Under the pieces are notes generated by a model. The model was given only the letters and a program-made list of their open reading frames with translations. It was not told where the DNA came from and searched no databases. This document shows, piece by piece, positions 8,270-20,617 of a stretch of DNA of 64,000 bases (the first letter of the stretch is position 1; each line of letters starts with the position of its first letter). Made by a program: the position numbers and the translations under genes. Origin of the DNA: Oscillospiraceae bacterium (GTDB lineage Bacteria; Bacillota; Clostridia; Oscillospirales; Ruminococcaceae); NCBI GenBank assembly GCA_017432285.1, contig JAFRJM010000012.1, forward strand, positions 1 through 64,000. The letters run 5' to 3'.

Positions 8270-9265
8270 ATGAGCAAGGACAAGGCTTTCAGTTACAACC
8301 CGACACCGTACAGATTCGTGGCAAAATACCGCGACGGATCCTGGGATGAGGGAGGTCTCACAGAAGACGCCAACATAGTTCTCAACGAGAGCGCTTGTGT
8401 CCTCCAGTACGCTCAGAACGTATTTGAAGGCCTTAAGGCGAGAAGGACCGCAGACGGAAGGATTGTGATCTTCCGTCCTGACATGAATATCGCGAGGATG
8501 AAGGAGTCCTGCAGAAGGATGTACATGCCTGCATTCCCAGATGACAGATTCATGGAAGCGATAAAGGACGTCGTCCGCGCCAACAAGGAAATGATCCCAG
8601 AGTACGGGACCGGTGGAGCGCTGTACATCCGTCCGTTCATGATAGGGACGGATCCGGTGCTCGGAGTCAAGCCTGCCACAGAGTTCGAGTTCCGCATCTT
8701 CGTATCTCCCGTCGGTGCTTATTTCGACAGGATGATAAAGCTGAGGGTGTGCGACTACGACAGGGCTGCTCCGAACGGGACCGGAAAGATTAAGGCAGGG
8801 CTGAACTACGCGATGAGCCTTTTCCCGATAGCGGAAGCACATGAGCTCGGCTATGACGAGAACCTTTATCTGGATGCCGCCACCAGGACATATGTCGAGG
8901 AGACAGGCGGAGCGAACATATTCTTCATCACTGAAGACGGAAAGCTCGTAACACCAAGATCCGAAACGATACTCCCGTCCATAACAAGGAATTCCATCCT
9001 GAAAGTCGCTGAGATGTATGGTATTCCTGCTGAGGAGAGAAGGATAGCGTTCAGCGAAGTGGGCGGATTCAAGGAGTGCGGACTTTGCGGTACAGCCGCG
9101 GTGATCTCACCTGTTGAGAGCATCGATGATCACGGAACGGTGTACACATATTTCAAGGGTGAGACATTTGAAGGATCAAAGGCCATGCAACTTAAGAAGA
9201 TCCTGACGGGGATCATGGAGGGAGACATCCCGGGTCCTGAAGGATGGGTCTGCGAAGTTGAATAA
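8270..9265 (+). CDS. ilvE: branched-chain amino acid aminotransferase
   Basis: A 331-residue class IV PLP aminotransferase. The Lys in GKIKAGLNYAMSLFP is the expected PLP-binding residue, and FEGLKARRTADGRIVIFRP and EETGGANIFFI match the BCAT type II family. It transfers amino groups between glutamate and leucine, isoleucine or valine. It has a good AAGGAGAACG ribosome binding site and starts 46 bases after glnN, so it is probably the second gene of the operon. Its place beside glutamine synthetase links glutamate-derived nitrogen to branched-chain amino acids. No other ilv or leu genes are near. Confidence 0.93.
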   Translation: MSKDKAFSYNPTPYRFVAKYRDGSWDEGGLTEDANIVLNESACVLQYAQNVFEGLKARRTADGRIVIFRPDMNIARMKESCRRMYMPAFPDDRFMEAIKDVVRANKEMIPEYGTGGALYIRPFMIGTDPVLGVKPATEFEFRIFVSPVGAYFDRMIKLRVCDYDRAAPNGTGKIKAGLNYAMSLFPIAEAHELGYDENLYLDAATRTYVEETGGANIFFITEDGKLVTPRSETILPSITRNSILKVAEMYGIPAEERRIAFSEVGGFKECGLCGTAAVISPVESIDDHGTVYTYFKGETFEGSKAMQLKKILTGIMEGDIPGPEGWVCEVE

Positions 9266-9290
9266 TATTGAATATAGGAGAAGATAGATA

Positions 9291-10580
9291 ATGAGAACCT
9301 GTGCCGTTGTTGGAGTCAACTGGGGAGACGAAGGTAAGGGCAGGATGGTGGACCTCCTCACAGAGGACTACGATGTGGTAGTCCGTTACCAGGGCGGCGG
9401 AAACGCCGGCCATACTGTGGTGAACGAAAAAGGCAAATTTGCCCTTCATCTGCTTCCGTCCGGCGTGTTCCGTGACGGAGTGATAAATGTACTCGGAAAC
9501 GGTGTTGCACTGGATCCGGAAAACCTCTGGAAGGAGATGGAGGAGCTGAGGTCCAAAGGAGTCGAGATAACTCCTGAGAATCTGAAGATAAGCGACAGGG
9601 CTTCTCTTCTGTTTCCGTGGCACAGGAAGATGGACGAGCTGGAGGAGAACCGCCTCGGCGACCAGCAGTACGGTTCCACAAAGCAGGGCATCGCGCCCTT
9701 CTATTCAGATAAATATCAAAAGAAAACTATACTGGCCGGCGAACTGCTGTACCCGGAAAGACTGAAGGAGCATCTGCGCGGGATAACCGAGTGGAAGAAC
9801 CTCACCCTTCAGGGAGTGTACGGAGCAGAGCCGTACGGCCTCGAACAGATAGAGGAATGGGTCGATCTGTACGGAGGAGCGATCCGTCCTTTTCTGTGTG
9901 ATACGGGAGAATTCCTGAAGGACGAATGGGAGAAAGGAAAGAGGATCCTCTTTGAAGCCCAGCTTGGCGCGCTGAGGGATCTGGACTACGGTATCTATCC
10001 GTTCACCACTTCGTCCAACACCACAGCTTCCTATGCCCCGATAGGGTCAGGATGTCCATCCCTTCCCGTGGAGAAAGTTGTTGGGGTCGTGAAGGCATAT
10101 TCCACATGCGTCGGCGAAGGCCCGTTCGTTACTGAGATGAGCGGCAAGGAAGCGGATGATCTGAGGGAGTACGGCGCTGAGTACGGCGCGAAGACCGGCA
10201 GGGCGCGCCGCGTGGGACCGCTTGATCTGGTAGCGACCAGATACGGCGCCGAAGTACAGAACACCACAGAGATAGCGCTCACGAAGCTGGACATCCTCAG
10301 TTATATGGACCGCATTCCGGTGTGCACCGCATACCTGGTAGACGGGGAGAAAACAGAAAAGTTCCCGTTCCCGGATTCTCTGGACAGCGCGAAACCGTGC
10401 TACGAGTATCTGGACGGATGGAAATGCGACATCTCCGGCGTTCGCAGATGGGAGGATCTCCCGGCACAGGCTCAGGATTACGTGAGATTTATAGAAGACA
10501 AGGTCAAATGTCCGGTGACCTACATATCCGTGGGACCGGAAAGAGACAGTATTATACGCAGAGGTGAAAGCGATGTTTGA
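9291..10580 (+). CDS. purA: adenylosuccinate synthetase
   Basis: A 429-residue full-length PurA, which joins IMP and aspartate using GTP in the first step from IMP to AMP. The N terminus has the P-loop-like WGDEGKGRMVDLL, then GGGNAGHTVV, both family signatures; RARRVGPLDLVATRYG near the C terminus forms part of the substrate site. It starts 25 bases after ilvE behind TAGGAGAAG. Its stop overlaps the start of nadE. The partner lyase PurB follows two genes later, so the operon covers both steps of IMP to AMP. Confidence 0.96.
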   Translation: MRTCAVVGVNWGDEGKGRMVDLLTEDYDVVVRYQGGGNAGHTVVNEKGKFALHLLPSGVFRDGVINVLGNGVALDPENLWKEMEELRSKGVEITPENLKISDRASLLFPWHRKMDELEENRLGDQQYGSTKQGIAPFYSDKYQKKTILAGELLYPERLKEHLRGITEWKNLTLQGVYGAEPYGLEQIEEWVDLYGGAIRPFLCDTGEFLKDEWEKGKRILFEAQLGALRDLDYGIYPFTTSSNTTASYAPIGSGCPSLPVEKVVGVVKAYSTCVGEGPFVTEMSGKEADDLREYGAEYGAKTGRARRVGPLDLVATRYGAEVQNTTEIALTKLDILSYMDRIPVCTAYLVDGEKTEKFPFPDSLDSAKPCYEYLDGWKCDISGVRRWEDLPAQAQDYVRFIEDKVKCPVTYISVGPERDSIIRRGESDV

Positions 10581-11322
10581 TGCGGAAAAAGTGAAAGACA
10601 GCTGTGTTCAGTGGATCCGCGATTTCTTTGAGGAGAACGGAAAGGGCTGCAACGCTGTAGTTGGTATCTCTGGAGGGAAGGACAGCTCCGTAGTGGCTGC
10701 TCTATGTGTTGAAGCACTAGGAAAGGACAGGGTGATAGGCGTCCTGATGCCCAACGGCCAGCAGCACGACATAGACGTGTCCGAGGAACTGGTGGAGCAT
10801 CTAGGTATCCGCAATTACGTGGTGAACATCCATGATGCAGTGGAGGGAGTAAAAAGCGCGATCCCGTTCGAGCTTTCCGAGCAGAGCAGGGTGAATCTGC
10901 CCGCCAGGATACGCATGGCGACGCTGTATGCAGTGTCACAGAGCAACAACGGAAGAGTCGCAAATACCTGCAATCTCTCTGAGGACTGGGTGGGATACGC
11001 CACACGCTACGGTGACGGTGCAGGGGATTTCAGCCCTCTGTCCCACCTGACAGTACAGGAAGTGAAGGCAATAGGCAGATGCATCGGGCTCCCGGAGATC
11101 TTCGTGGAGAAGGTCCCGGAGGACGGACTCAGCGGAAAGACAGACGAGGACAACCTCGGATTCACATATAAGGAACTGGACAGATATATACGCGAAGGCG
11201 TCATAGAGGATCAGGATACCAAGGCGAGGATAGACAGGCTTCATGAGCTGAATCTATTCAAGCTGAAACTTATGCCGGCATTCGACCCGCAGCTGCCCCG
11301 CATGGGAGGCGAAGAGAGATGA
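10573..11322 (+). CDS. nadE: ammonia-dependent NAD synthetase
   Basis: A 249-residue protein with the PP-loop ATP pyrophosphatase motif GISGGKDSSVVAAL near residue 34, and EDGLSGKTDEDNLGFTY, typical of NadE. It amidates nicotinic acid adenine dinucleotide to NAD. There is no N-terminal nitrilase-like glutaminase domain, so it should use free ammonia. I choose the ATG at 10573, with GAGGTGA 5 bases upstream, over the GTG at 10564. It overlaps purA by 8 bases and purB by 4, so translation is coupled. Its presence in a glutamine and ammonia operon fits its need for nitrogen. Confidence 0.93.
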   Translation: MFDAEKVKDSCVQWIRDFFEENGKGCNAVVGISGGKDSSVVAALCVEALGKDRVIGVLMPNGQQHDIDVSEELVEHLGIRNYVVNIHDAVEGVKSAIPFELSEQSRVNLPARIRMATLYAVSQSNNGRVANTCNLSEDWVGYATRYGDGAGDFSPLSHLTVQEVKAIGRCIGLPEIFVEKVPEDGLSGKTDEDNLGFTYKELDRYIREGVIEDQDTKARIDRLHELNLFKLKLMPAFDPQLPRMGGEER

Positions 11323-12734
11323 CGGACCGCTATGAATCGCCTTTGTGCACCCGGTACGCGTCCGGGGAAATGATCTCGCTGTTCTCGCCGGATACCCGAT
11401 ACAGGACCTGGCGCGAACTCTGGGTCGCCCTGGCAAGAGCGGAGAGCAGGCTCGGCCTCCCGATAACACAGGAGCAGGTGGATGAGCTAGCCCGCAATAC
11501 CGGACACATAGATTACGAGTGTGTACGTGAAAGAGAAGAAAAAGTGCGGCACGATGTTATGGCGCACCTTTTTGCGTTTGGTAAGGATGCACCGTCTGCC
11601 GCAGGCATAATACATCTTGGTGCGACAAGCTGCTATGTTACTGACAATACAGACCTTATCCTGTACCGCAAGGCGCTGGAGATGGTAAAGGAAAAGATCC
11701 TCGATGAGCTTGCAAACCTCTCCGAGTTCGCGGAAAAGTACAAGAGCGTCCCGACTCTCGGGTATACCCATTACCAGCCTGCACAGCTGGTGACGGTGGG
11801 GAAGAGAGCGACACTGTGGATGCAGGATTTCCTCATGGACGTCAGTGAGATAGACGACGTCATCAGGAGCATCAAGTTTCTCGGGTGCAGGGGCACCACG
11901 GGAACGGAAGCCAGTTTCATGGATCTCTTTGACGGGGATGAACAGAAGATAGACGAGATGAACCGCATGATAGCGTCCGAGTTCGGGTTCGATGAATGCT
12001 TTGACGTGTGCGGACAGACATATCCCAGAAAACTGGACAGCAGGATAATGAGCGCGCTGTCCTCTGTGGCCCAGAGCTGCTACAGGATGGCAGATGATAT
12101 CCGCCTGCTGCAGCACGACCGTCAGATAGAAGAGCCTTTTGAGGACGACCAGGTGGGATCCTCCGCCATGGCTTACAAGAGGAACCCGATGAGATGCGAG
12201 AGGATATGCTCTCTGTCCAGATACCTGATGGTGGACAGCCTGAACGCTCCTCTGACAGCATCTTCGCAGTGGCTGGAGCGCACGCTGGATGATTCCGCAA
12301 ACAGGAGGATCTCCGTACCTGAAGGTTTCCTCTGCGCTGACGCAGTGCTGCGCCTGATCCAGAACGTGACATGCGGTCTGAGGGTGAATGAAAAGATAAT
12401 AGAGAGATCCGTAAGGGAATATCTCCCGTTCATAGCAACTGAGGATCTCATGATGGAGGCAGTCAAGAGAGGCGCGGACAGGCAGAAAGTCCATGAGCGC
12501 ATCCGTGTATGCTCCATGAAGGCTACAGAGAAGATGAAGAACGGCGAGGCAGGAGATCTCATGAAGCTCCTGTCCGAAGAGAAGGAGATAGGGATGTCGC
12601 TGGACGAACTGGAGGACGTCCTGTCACCTGAGAGATATATTGGGCGGTGCCCGGAGCAGGTGGACCGCTTCCTGGAAAAAGTAAGGCCTCTTCTTGAAGG
12701 GCACACATGTGCAAGCCCTGACATCAATGTCTGA
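11319..12734 (+). CDS. purB: adenylosuccinate lyase
   Basis: A 471-residue member of the fumarase/aspartase superfamily. The signature loop is SSAMAYKRNPMRCERI, and GYTHYQPAQLVTVGKRA and DNTDLILYRKALE match the substrate and catalytic regions. It belongs to the longer PurB type (about 475 residues). It releases fumarate from adenylosuccinate and from SAICAR. The ATG overlaps the nadE stop (ATGA), a sign of translational coupling. With purA it completes AMP synthesis from IMP inside this operon. Confidence 0.95.
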   Translation: MTDRYESPLCTRYASGEMISLFSPDTRYRTWRELWVALARAESRLGLPITQEQVDELARNTGHIDYECVREREEKVRHDVMAHLFAFGKDAPSAAGIIHLGATSCYVTDNTDLILYRKALEMVKEKILDELANLSEFAEKYKSVPTLGYTHYQPAQLVTVGKRATLWMQDFLMDVSEIDDVIRSIKFLGCRGTTGTEASFMDLFDGDEQKIDEMNRMIASEFGFDECFDVCGQTYPRKLDSRIMSALSSVAQSCYRMADDIRLLQHDRQIEEPFEDDQVGSSAMAYKRNPMRCERICSLSRYLMVDSLNAPLTASSQWLERTLDDSANRRISVPEGFLCADAVLRLIQNVTCGLRVNEKIIERSVREYLPFIATEDLMMEAVKRGADRQKVHERIRVCSMKATEKMKNGEAGDLMKLLSEEKEIGMSLDELEDVLSPERYIGRCPEQVDRFLEKVRPLLEGHTCASPDINV

Positions 12735-12750
12735 GGAAGGTATAAAACTG

Positions 12751-14277
12751 ATGGATAAGATTCTTGTGCTGGATTTCGGCGGGCAGTACAGCCAGCTGAT
12801 AGCGAGGAAAGTTAGGGAACTGAACGTATATGCGGAGATCCGCTCCTGCAGGACGACAGGGATCCCGGAAGTCCTGAGCGAAGGGTACAAGGGAATGATC
12901 TTTTCGGGCGGACCTGACAGCGTATACGCGGAAGGTTCCCCGACAACGGACGCAGGTATGCTGGATATAGGTATCCCGGTCCTCGGGATATGCTACGGAG
13001 CCCAGCTCATAGCGCATCTGTCCGGCGGGAAGGTCTCACCGGCATACGACGGAGGAGAATACGGCAGAACAGCAGTCGTGGCGGACGGAAGCGAGCTTTT
13101 TGAAGGAGTGCCAAAAAAGAGCATCTGCTGGATGAGCCACACAGACTTCATATCGGAAGTGCCTCACGGTGTCCGCACCACAGCATGTACGGACAAGTGC
13201 CCGTGCGCTGCATTCGCGGACAGCGAACGGAAGATATACGGCCTTCAGTTCCATCCCGAAGTGACACACACGGAATACGGACAGGTGATACTCTCCAATT
13301 TTGTGCACGGCATCTGCGGATGCGACAGCTCCTGGAAGATGGAGGACCACCTCAAGTCTACTGTCGCGAGATACAGTGAGGAGCTTGCGGGAAAGAAAGT
13401 CCTTCTTGGACTGTCCGGAGGAGTGGATTCCTCTGTAGTGGCGGCGCTGCTGCACAGAGCGGCGGGAGAGAATCTGTACTGCGTGTTCGTGGATCACGGT
13501 CTGCTGAGGAAGAACGAGAGAGAACTTGTTGAAAAAGCCTTCAGACCGAGGCTGGGAGACCATCTCATAGTGGCAGATGCCAGAGCCAGATTCCTTGGGA
13601 AACTGCAGGGCGTGAGGGATCCAGAGACGAAGAGAAAGATAATAGGCGAGCAGTTCATTCGCATATTTGAGGATGAAGCCCGCAGGATAGGGCATCTGGA
13701 TGTGCTTGCCCAGGGAACTATATATCCCGACGTGATTGAGAGCGGTAAAGGTGACTCCGCTGTGATAAAGAGCCACCATAACGTAGGCGGCCTGCCGAAG
13801 GATATCGGATTCACATCGATAGCTGAACCGCTTAGAGACCTCTTCAAGGATGAGGTCCGTGCGGTAGGAGAGTTGCTGGGGCTGCCGAAGGAACTTGTGT
13901 GGAGACAGCCTTTCCCGGGTCCGGGGCTCGCAGTGCGGGTCATCGGGGAGATCACGGAAGAGAAACTGGATCTGCTCAGGGATGCAGACGCGATATTCCG
14001 TGAGGAAGTGGACAAGCTGGAGAGCAGACCGAGCCAGTATTTCGCGGTCCTCACCGATACGGAGAGCGTCGGTGTAAAGGGAGACGCAAGGGCATACGGA
14101 TACACTGTTGCGCTGAGAGCTGTAGGAACTGATGATTTCATGACGGCAGACTGGTTCAGGCTCCCATATGAGACGCTGGAAACTGCCAGCGGCAGGATAA
14201 CTGCAGAGATACCGAGCGTAACAAGAGTTGTTTACGATATCTCATCCAAACCTCCGGCGACGGTGGAATGGGAATGA
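12751..14277 (+). CDS. guaA: GMP synthase (glutamine-hydrolysing)
   Basis: A 508-residue two-domain enzyme that amidates XMP to GMP. The N-terminal class I glutaminase has the nucleophile in GICYGAQLIAHL and the His/Glu in FHPEVTHTEYG. The synthetase half has the PP-loop GLSGGVDSSVVAALLH and ends with the dimerisation domain (SKPPATVEWE). I choose the ATG at 12751 (MDKILVLDFGGQYSQLIARK), behind GAGGAAGG, since the reading frame upstream of it overlaps the end of purB. It is a direct glutamine consumer within the operon. Confidence 0.96.
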   Translation: MDKILVLDFGGQYSQLIARKVRELNVYAEIRSCRTTGIPEVLSEGYKGMIFSGGPDSVYAEGSPTTDAGMLDIGIPVLGICYGAQLIAHLSGGKVSPAYDGGEYGRTAVVADGSELFEGVPKKSICWMSHTDFISEVPHGVRTTACTDKCPCAAFADSERKIYGLQFHPEVTHTEYGQVILSNFVHGICGCDSSWKMEDHLKSTVARYSEELAGKKVLLGLSGGVDSSVVAALLHRAAGENLYCVFVDHGLLRKNERELVEKAFRPRLGDHLIVADARARFLGKLQGVRDPETKRKIIGEQFIRIFEDEARRIGHLDVLAQGTIYPDVIESGKGDSAVIKSHHNVGGLPKDIGFTSIAEPLRDLFKDEVRAVGELLGLPKELVWRQPFPGPGLAVRVIGEITEEKLDLLRDADAIFREEVDKLESRPSQYFAVLTDTESVGVKGDARAYGYTVALRAVGTDDFMTADWFRLPYETLETASGRITAEIPSVTRVVYDISSKPPATVEWE

Positions 14278-14302
14278 ATAAAACTGAAAGGAACATGGGA
14301 AC

Positions 14303-17753
<3,451 letters not shown>

Positions 17754-17788
17754 CGACAGACGCACAAATACCATTGGAGGTACAAAAA

Positions 17789-19105
17789 ATGAAACCGTTA
17801 CCGAGATACGTTCCGATAGATTATTCGAAGTATGCTCCGGATGTCAAAGATCCTGAGGTGAAGTACGGACTTCCGAAAGAGGTGGTGTACTGCAAAGAAT
17901 GTGTCATGAGCAACCAGAAACCGAACTCATGCCAGGAATTTGAGCATACGAAAGACTCTGTCAAGGAGAGCATGCACATTGCTGATGACGGTGTCTGTGA
18001 CGCCTGTCTTGCCAACAGACACAAGAGAGACGGAAACATCGACTGGGCACAGAGGGAGCAGGAGCTCATAGAACTCTGCAACAGATACAGAAGGACAGAC
18101 GGAAAGTACGACTGCCTTGTCCCCGGAAGCGGCGGCAAGGACAGCTTCTATGCCAGCCATATGCTGAAGTACAAATACGGAATGCATCCGCTCACCGTGA
18201 CATGGGCTCCGCACATCTATACTGACTGGGGCTGGAAGAACTTCCAGGCATGGATCCATGCCGGATTCGACAACTATCTCTGCACACCGAACGGCCAGAC
18301 ACACCGTCTGCTGACAAGGCTTGCAACAGAGAACCTGTTCCACCCGTTCCAGCCGTTCATCCTTGGGCAGAAACAGCTTGCTCCCAAGATGGCTGCCATG
18401 TTCGATATCCCGCTCGTGTTCTACGGCGAGAATGAGGCTGAATACGGAAACCCGATCGCGGACAACGAGACGTCCCTCAGAGACAGCAGATTCTACGCCA
18501 CCAACGGAAAGAGCAAGATCTTCCTCGGCGGAGTATCCGTGCAGGAGCTCGAGGACGAGTTCGATGTGGATCCCGCAGACCTCGCGATCTATCTGCCTCC
18601 TACGGAAGAAGAGCTCGAGAGCCACAAGGTCGAGGTGCATTACCTCGGATACTATCTGAAGTGGCACCCGCAGGGAGCATACTACTACAGCGTTGAGAAC
18701 GGTGGGTTCATCCCGAGCCCCGAAAGGACTGTGGGAACATACTCCAAATACAATTCCATCGACGACAAGATCGATGACTTCTTCTACTACACGACATGGA
18801 TCAAGTTCGGCATAGGAAGAGCCACATACGATGCCGCACAGGAGATCCGCAACGACGAGATAACAAGGGAAGAGGGAGTCGCGCTCGTAAAGAAATACGA
18901 CGGCGAATTCCCGAAGCGCTTCTCTGAAGAGATTTTCCAGTATCTGTCTCTCGACCCGAAACATTTCTCCGAGAAGACGAGAAGCTGTTTCGAAGAGCCG
19001 ATGATGGATCTCGATTACTTCACGAACCTTACCGACAGGTTCCGTTCACCGCACCTCTGGATCTACGAGAACGGAGAGTGGAGGCTGCGCCACGAGGTCA
19101 AATAA
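17789..19105 (+). CDS. N-acetyl sugar amidotransferase (WbpG/PseA-like)
   Basis: A 438-residue PP-loop protein of the N-acetyl sugar amidotransferase family (Pseudomonas WbpG, Campylobacter PseA), which turns an acetamido sugar into an acetamidino sugar using ammonia supplied by HisH/HisF homologues. The PP-loop is PGSGGKDSFYASHML near residue 118. CKEC and CDAC in the first 75 residues may bind zinc. The ATG at 17789 has GGAGG at 8 bases, so I prefer it to the TTG at 17774. The hisF-like and hisH-like genes follow directly, completing the known trio. No sugar-nucleotide or nonulosonate genes are in the window. Confidence 0.88.
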   Translation: MKPLPRYVPIDYSKYAPDVKDPEVKYGLPKEVVYCKECVMSNQKPNSCQEFEHTKDSVKESMHIADDGVCDACLANRHKRDGNIDWAQREQELIELCNRYRRTDGKYDCLVPGSGGKDSFYASHMLKYKYGMHPLTVTWAPHIYTDWGWKNFQAWIHAGFDNYLCTPNGQTHRLLTRLATENLFHPFQPFILGQKQLAPKMAAMFDIPLVFYGENEAEYGNPIADNETSLRDSRFYATNGKSKIFLGGVSVQELEDEFDVDPADLAIYLPPTEEELESHKVEVHYLGYYLKWHPQGAYYYSVENGGFIPSPERTVGTYSKYNSIDDKIDDFFYYTTWIKFGIGRATYDAAQEIRNDEITREEGVALVKKYDGEFPKRFSEEIFQYLSLDPKHFSEKTRSCFEEPMMDLDYFTNLTDRFRSPHLWIYENGEWRLRHEVK

Positions 19106-19106
19106 C

Positions 19107-19862
19107 ATGCCAAAGATCCGACTTATTTCCAGACTTGATGTCAAGGACGAGAATCTGGTGAAGGGGATACAGCTGGAGGGACTGAGAAAACTCGGGAACC
19201 CCAACCTCTACGCCAAGGATTATTACGAGGACGGGATCGATGAGATCCTGTACCTGGATATCGTCGCGAGTCTGTACAACAGAAACAACCTGTCCGATAT
19301 CGTGGAGAGGACTACGGAGAACGTGTTCATCCCGATAACTGTGGCGGGAGGCATACGCAGCCTCGACAACGTCCACAAGATACTGCAGACAGGGGCGGAT
19401 AAGGTCGCGATAAACACGGCTGCCATCAAGCGACCGGAAATAATCACCGAAGTCGCTGAAGCGTACGGAAGCCAGTGCATGGTCCTGAGCATAGAGGCCA
19501 AGAAGACTCCGGGCGGCAACTACGAGTGCTATTACGACAACGGCCGCGAGCACAGCGGATTTGACGCGATAGAGTGGGCAAAGCGCGGAGAGGAGCTCGG
19601 AGCAGGAGAGATCCTGCTCACCTCTGTGGACAGGGACGGCCTTATGCGCGGGATGGATCAGGATATAATCCGCCAGATATGCTCCGAAGTACGCATACCC
19701 GTTATATGCGCGGGCGGAGCAGACAGCGCTGAAGAGATAGCTAAAGCGGCCTTCAACGGTGCGTCCGCAGTGGCTATCGGCGCGCTGCTGCACTACAAAA
19801 AGAAGACAGTCCATGAGCTGAAGGAAGAGCTCACTGCTCTCGGTGTGGAGGTGCGGAGATGA
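19107..19862 (+). CDS. HisF-like ammonia-channel subunit for sugar amidation
   Basis: A 251-residue TIM-barrel protein close to HisF. In histidine synthesis HisF uses two aspartates, Asp11 and Asp130 in Thermotoga numbering. Here the first is kept (SRLDVKDENLVKG), but at the second the usual IDAKR reads IEAKK, a Glu in place of Asp. This, plus the neighbouring WbpG-like gene and the lack of any other his gene, supports a role in passing ammonia from the HisH-like partner to the amidotransferase (WbuZ/HisF2 type). It starts one base after the previous stop and overlaps the next gene by 4 bases. A true histidine function is less likely. Confidence 0.85.
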   Translation: MPKIRLISRLDVKDENLVKGIQLEGLRKLGNPNLYAKDYYEDGIDEILYLDIVASLYNRNNLSDIVERTTENVFIPITVAGGIRSLDNVHKILQTGADKVAINTAAIKRPEIITEVAEAYGSQCMVLSIEAKKTPGGNYECYYDNGREHSGFDAIEWAKRGEELGAGEILLTSVDRDGLMRGMDQDIIRQICSEVRIPVICAGGADSAEEIAKAAFNGASAVAIGALLHYKKKTVHELKEELTALGVEVRR

Positions 19863-20503
19863 AAGTGATAATCATAGACTACGGCCTCTCAAATCTCCTC
19901 AGCGTGAAAAGGGCAGTGGAATACTGCGGATTTGATGCAGAGATCTCATATGACCCTGAAGTCATCGGAAATGCGGAATGCCTTATCCTCCCGGGAGTCG
20001 GAGCTTTCTCAAAGGGAATGGAACAGCTGAAGTCTCTTGGTCTGGACACGCTCATCCGTGAACATGTTGATGCCGGCAAACCGTTCCTGGGCATCTGCCT
20101 CGGTATGCAGATGATGTTCTCCTCCAGCGAAGAGGGAGGGATACACGCCGGCCTGGATATAATACCGGGAACAGTGGAGAAGATACCCGATATCACTACA
20201 GACGGTGAGCCTCTGAGGGTGCCTCATGTATCATGGCAGAAGGTGTCCTTTGACAGATATCCGGATCACCCGCTGTTCAGCGGAATTGAGTCCGGAAGCG
20301 AATTCTATTTCGTGCACTCCTATGAAGGGAAGCCTTCGGATACAAAGATGCTGCTGGCATCCTGCGTTTACGGAGGAAGGGATGTCACGGCGATAGTTTC
20401 CAACGCAAAAGGAAACGCCATAGGCTGTCAGTTCCACCCTGAGAAGAGCGGTCACGCCGGCCTGGCGCTCCTAAAGAATTTTCTTACGCGCAACACTGCC
20501 TGA
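19859..20503 (+). CDS. HisH-like glutaminase subunit for sugar amidation
   Basis: A 214-residue class I glutamine amidotransferase of the HisH type. The nucleophile is in LGICLGMQMMFSSSEEGG, and FHPEKSGHAGLALLKNFL holds the His and Glu. IIDYGLSNLLSVKRAVEYCG at the start is typical of HisH. It would release ammonia from glutamine for the HisF-like barrel and the WbpG-like enzyme. It overlaps the hisF-like gene by ATGA and is the last gene of the operon; a perfect terminator follows 60 bases later. Confidence 0.88.
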   Translation: MKVIIIDYGLSNLLSVKRAVEYCGFDAEISYDPEVIGNAECLILPGVGAFSKGMEQLKSLGLDTLIREHVDAGKPFLGICLGMQMMFSSSEEGGIHAGLDIIPGTVEKIPDITTDGEPLRVPHVSWQKVSFDRYPDHPLFSGIESGSEFYFVHSYEGKPSDTKMLLASCVYGGRDVTAIVSNAKGNAIGCQFHPEKSGHAGLALLKNFLTRNTA

Positions 20504-20529
20504 ATAAGGCAGGATAAAGATACCTGAAT

Positions 20530-20547
20530 TTGCGAAGCGATTCGCAA
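20530..20547. repeat. short palindrome after the operon
   Basis: TTGCGAA and TTCGCAA form a perfect 7-bp inverted repeat around GCGA, between the hisH-like stop and the terminator. It may only be an extra 3'-end hairpin protecting the transcript. Confidence 0.4.
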
Positions 20548-20565
20548 TAACTACTCTCTAAGGGC

Positions 20566-20600
20566 AGAAACACCCATGACATCGTCATGGGTGTTTCTGT
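20566..20600. terminator. terminator of the nitrogen operon
   Basis: A perfect 15-bp stem (AGAAACACCCATGAC with GTCATGGGTGTTTCT) with a 3-base loop. It separates the operon from the convergent DUF218 gene. The T-run is short, but the stem is very stable. Confidence 0.8.
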
Positions 20601-20617
20601 ATCTGTATATAAGATTT

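Noticed and set aside
11487-12494. A 335-codon minus-strand frame inside purB
   Set aside because: purB is certain by motif and length; the opposite frame is rich in Cys, His and Arg, as is typical of a shadow frame.
14278-14302. A glmS ribozyme or riboswitch before glmS
   Set aside because: Only 25 bases separate guaA and glmS, far too little for a ribozyme.
19107-20503. The hisF/hisH-like pair as part of a histidine operon
   Set aside because: No other his gene is present, a WbpG-like gene is directly upstream, and one catalytic Asp of HisF is replaced by Glu. Not fully excluded.
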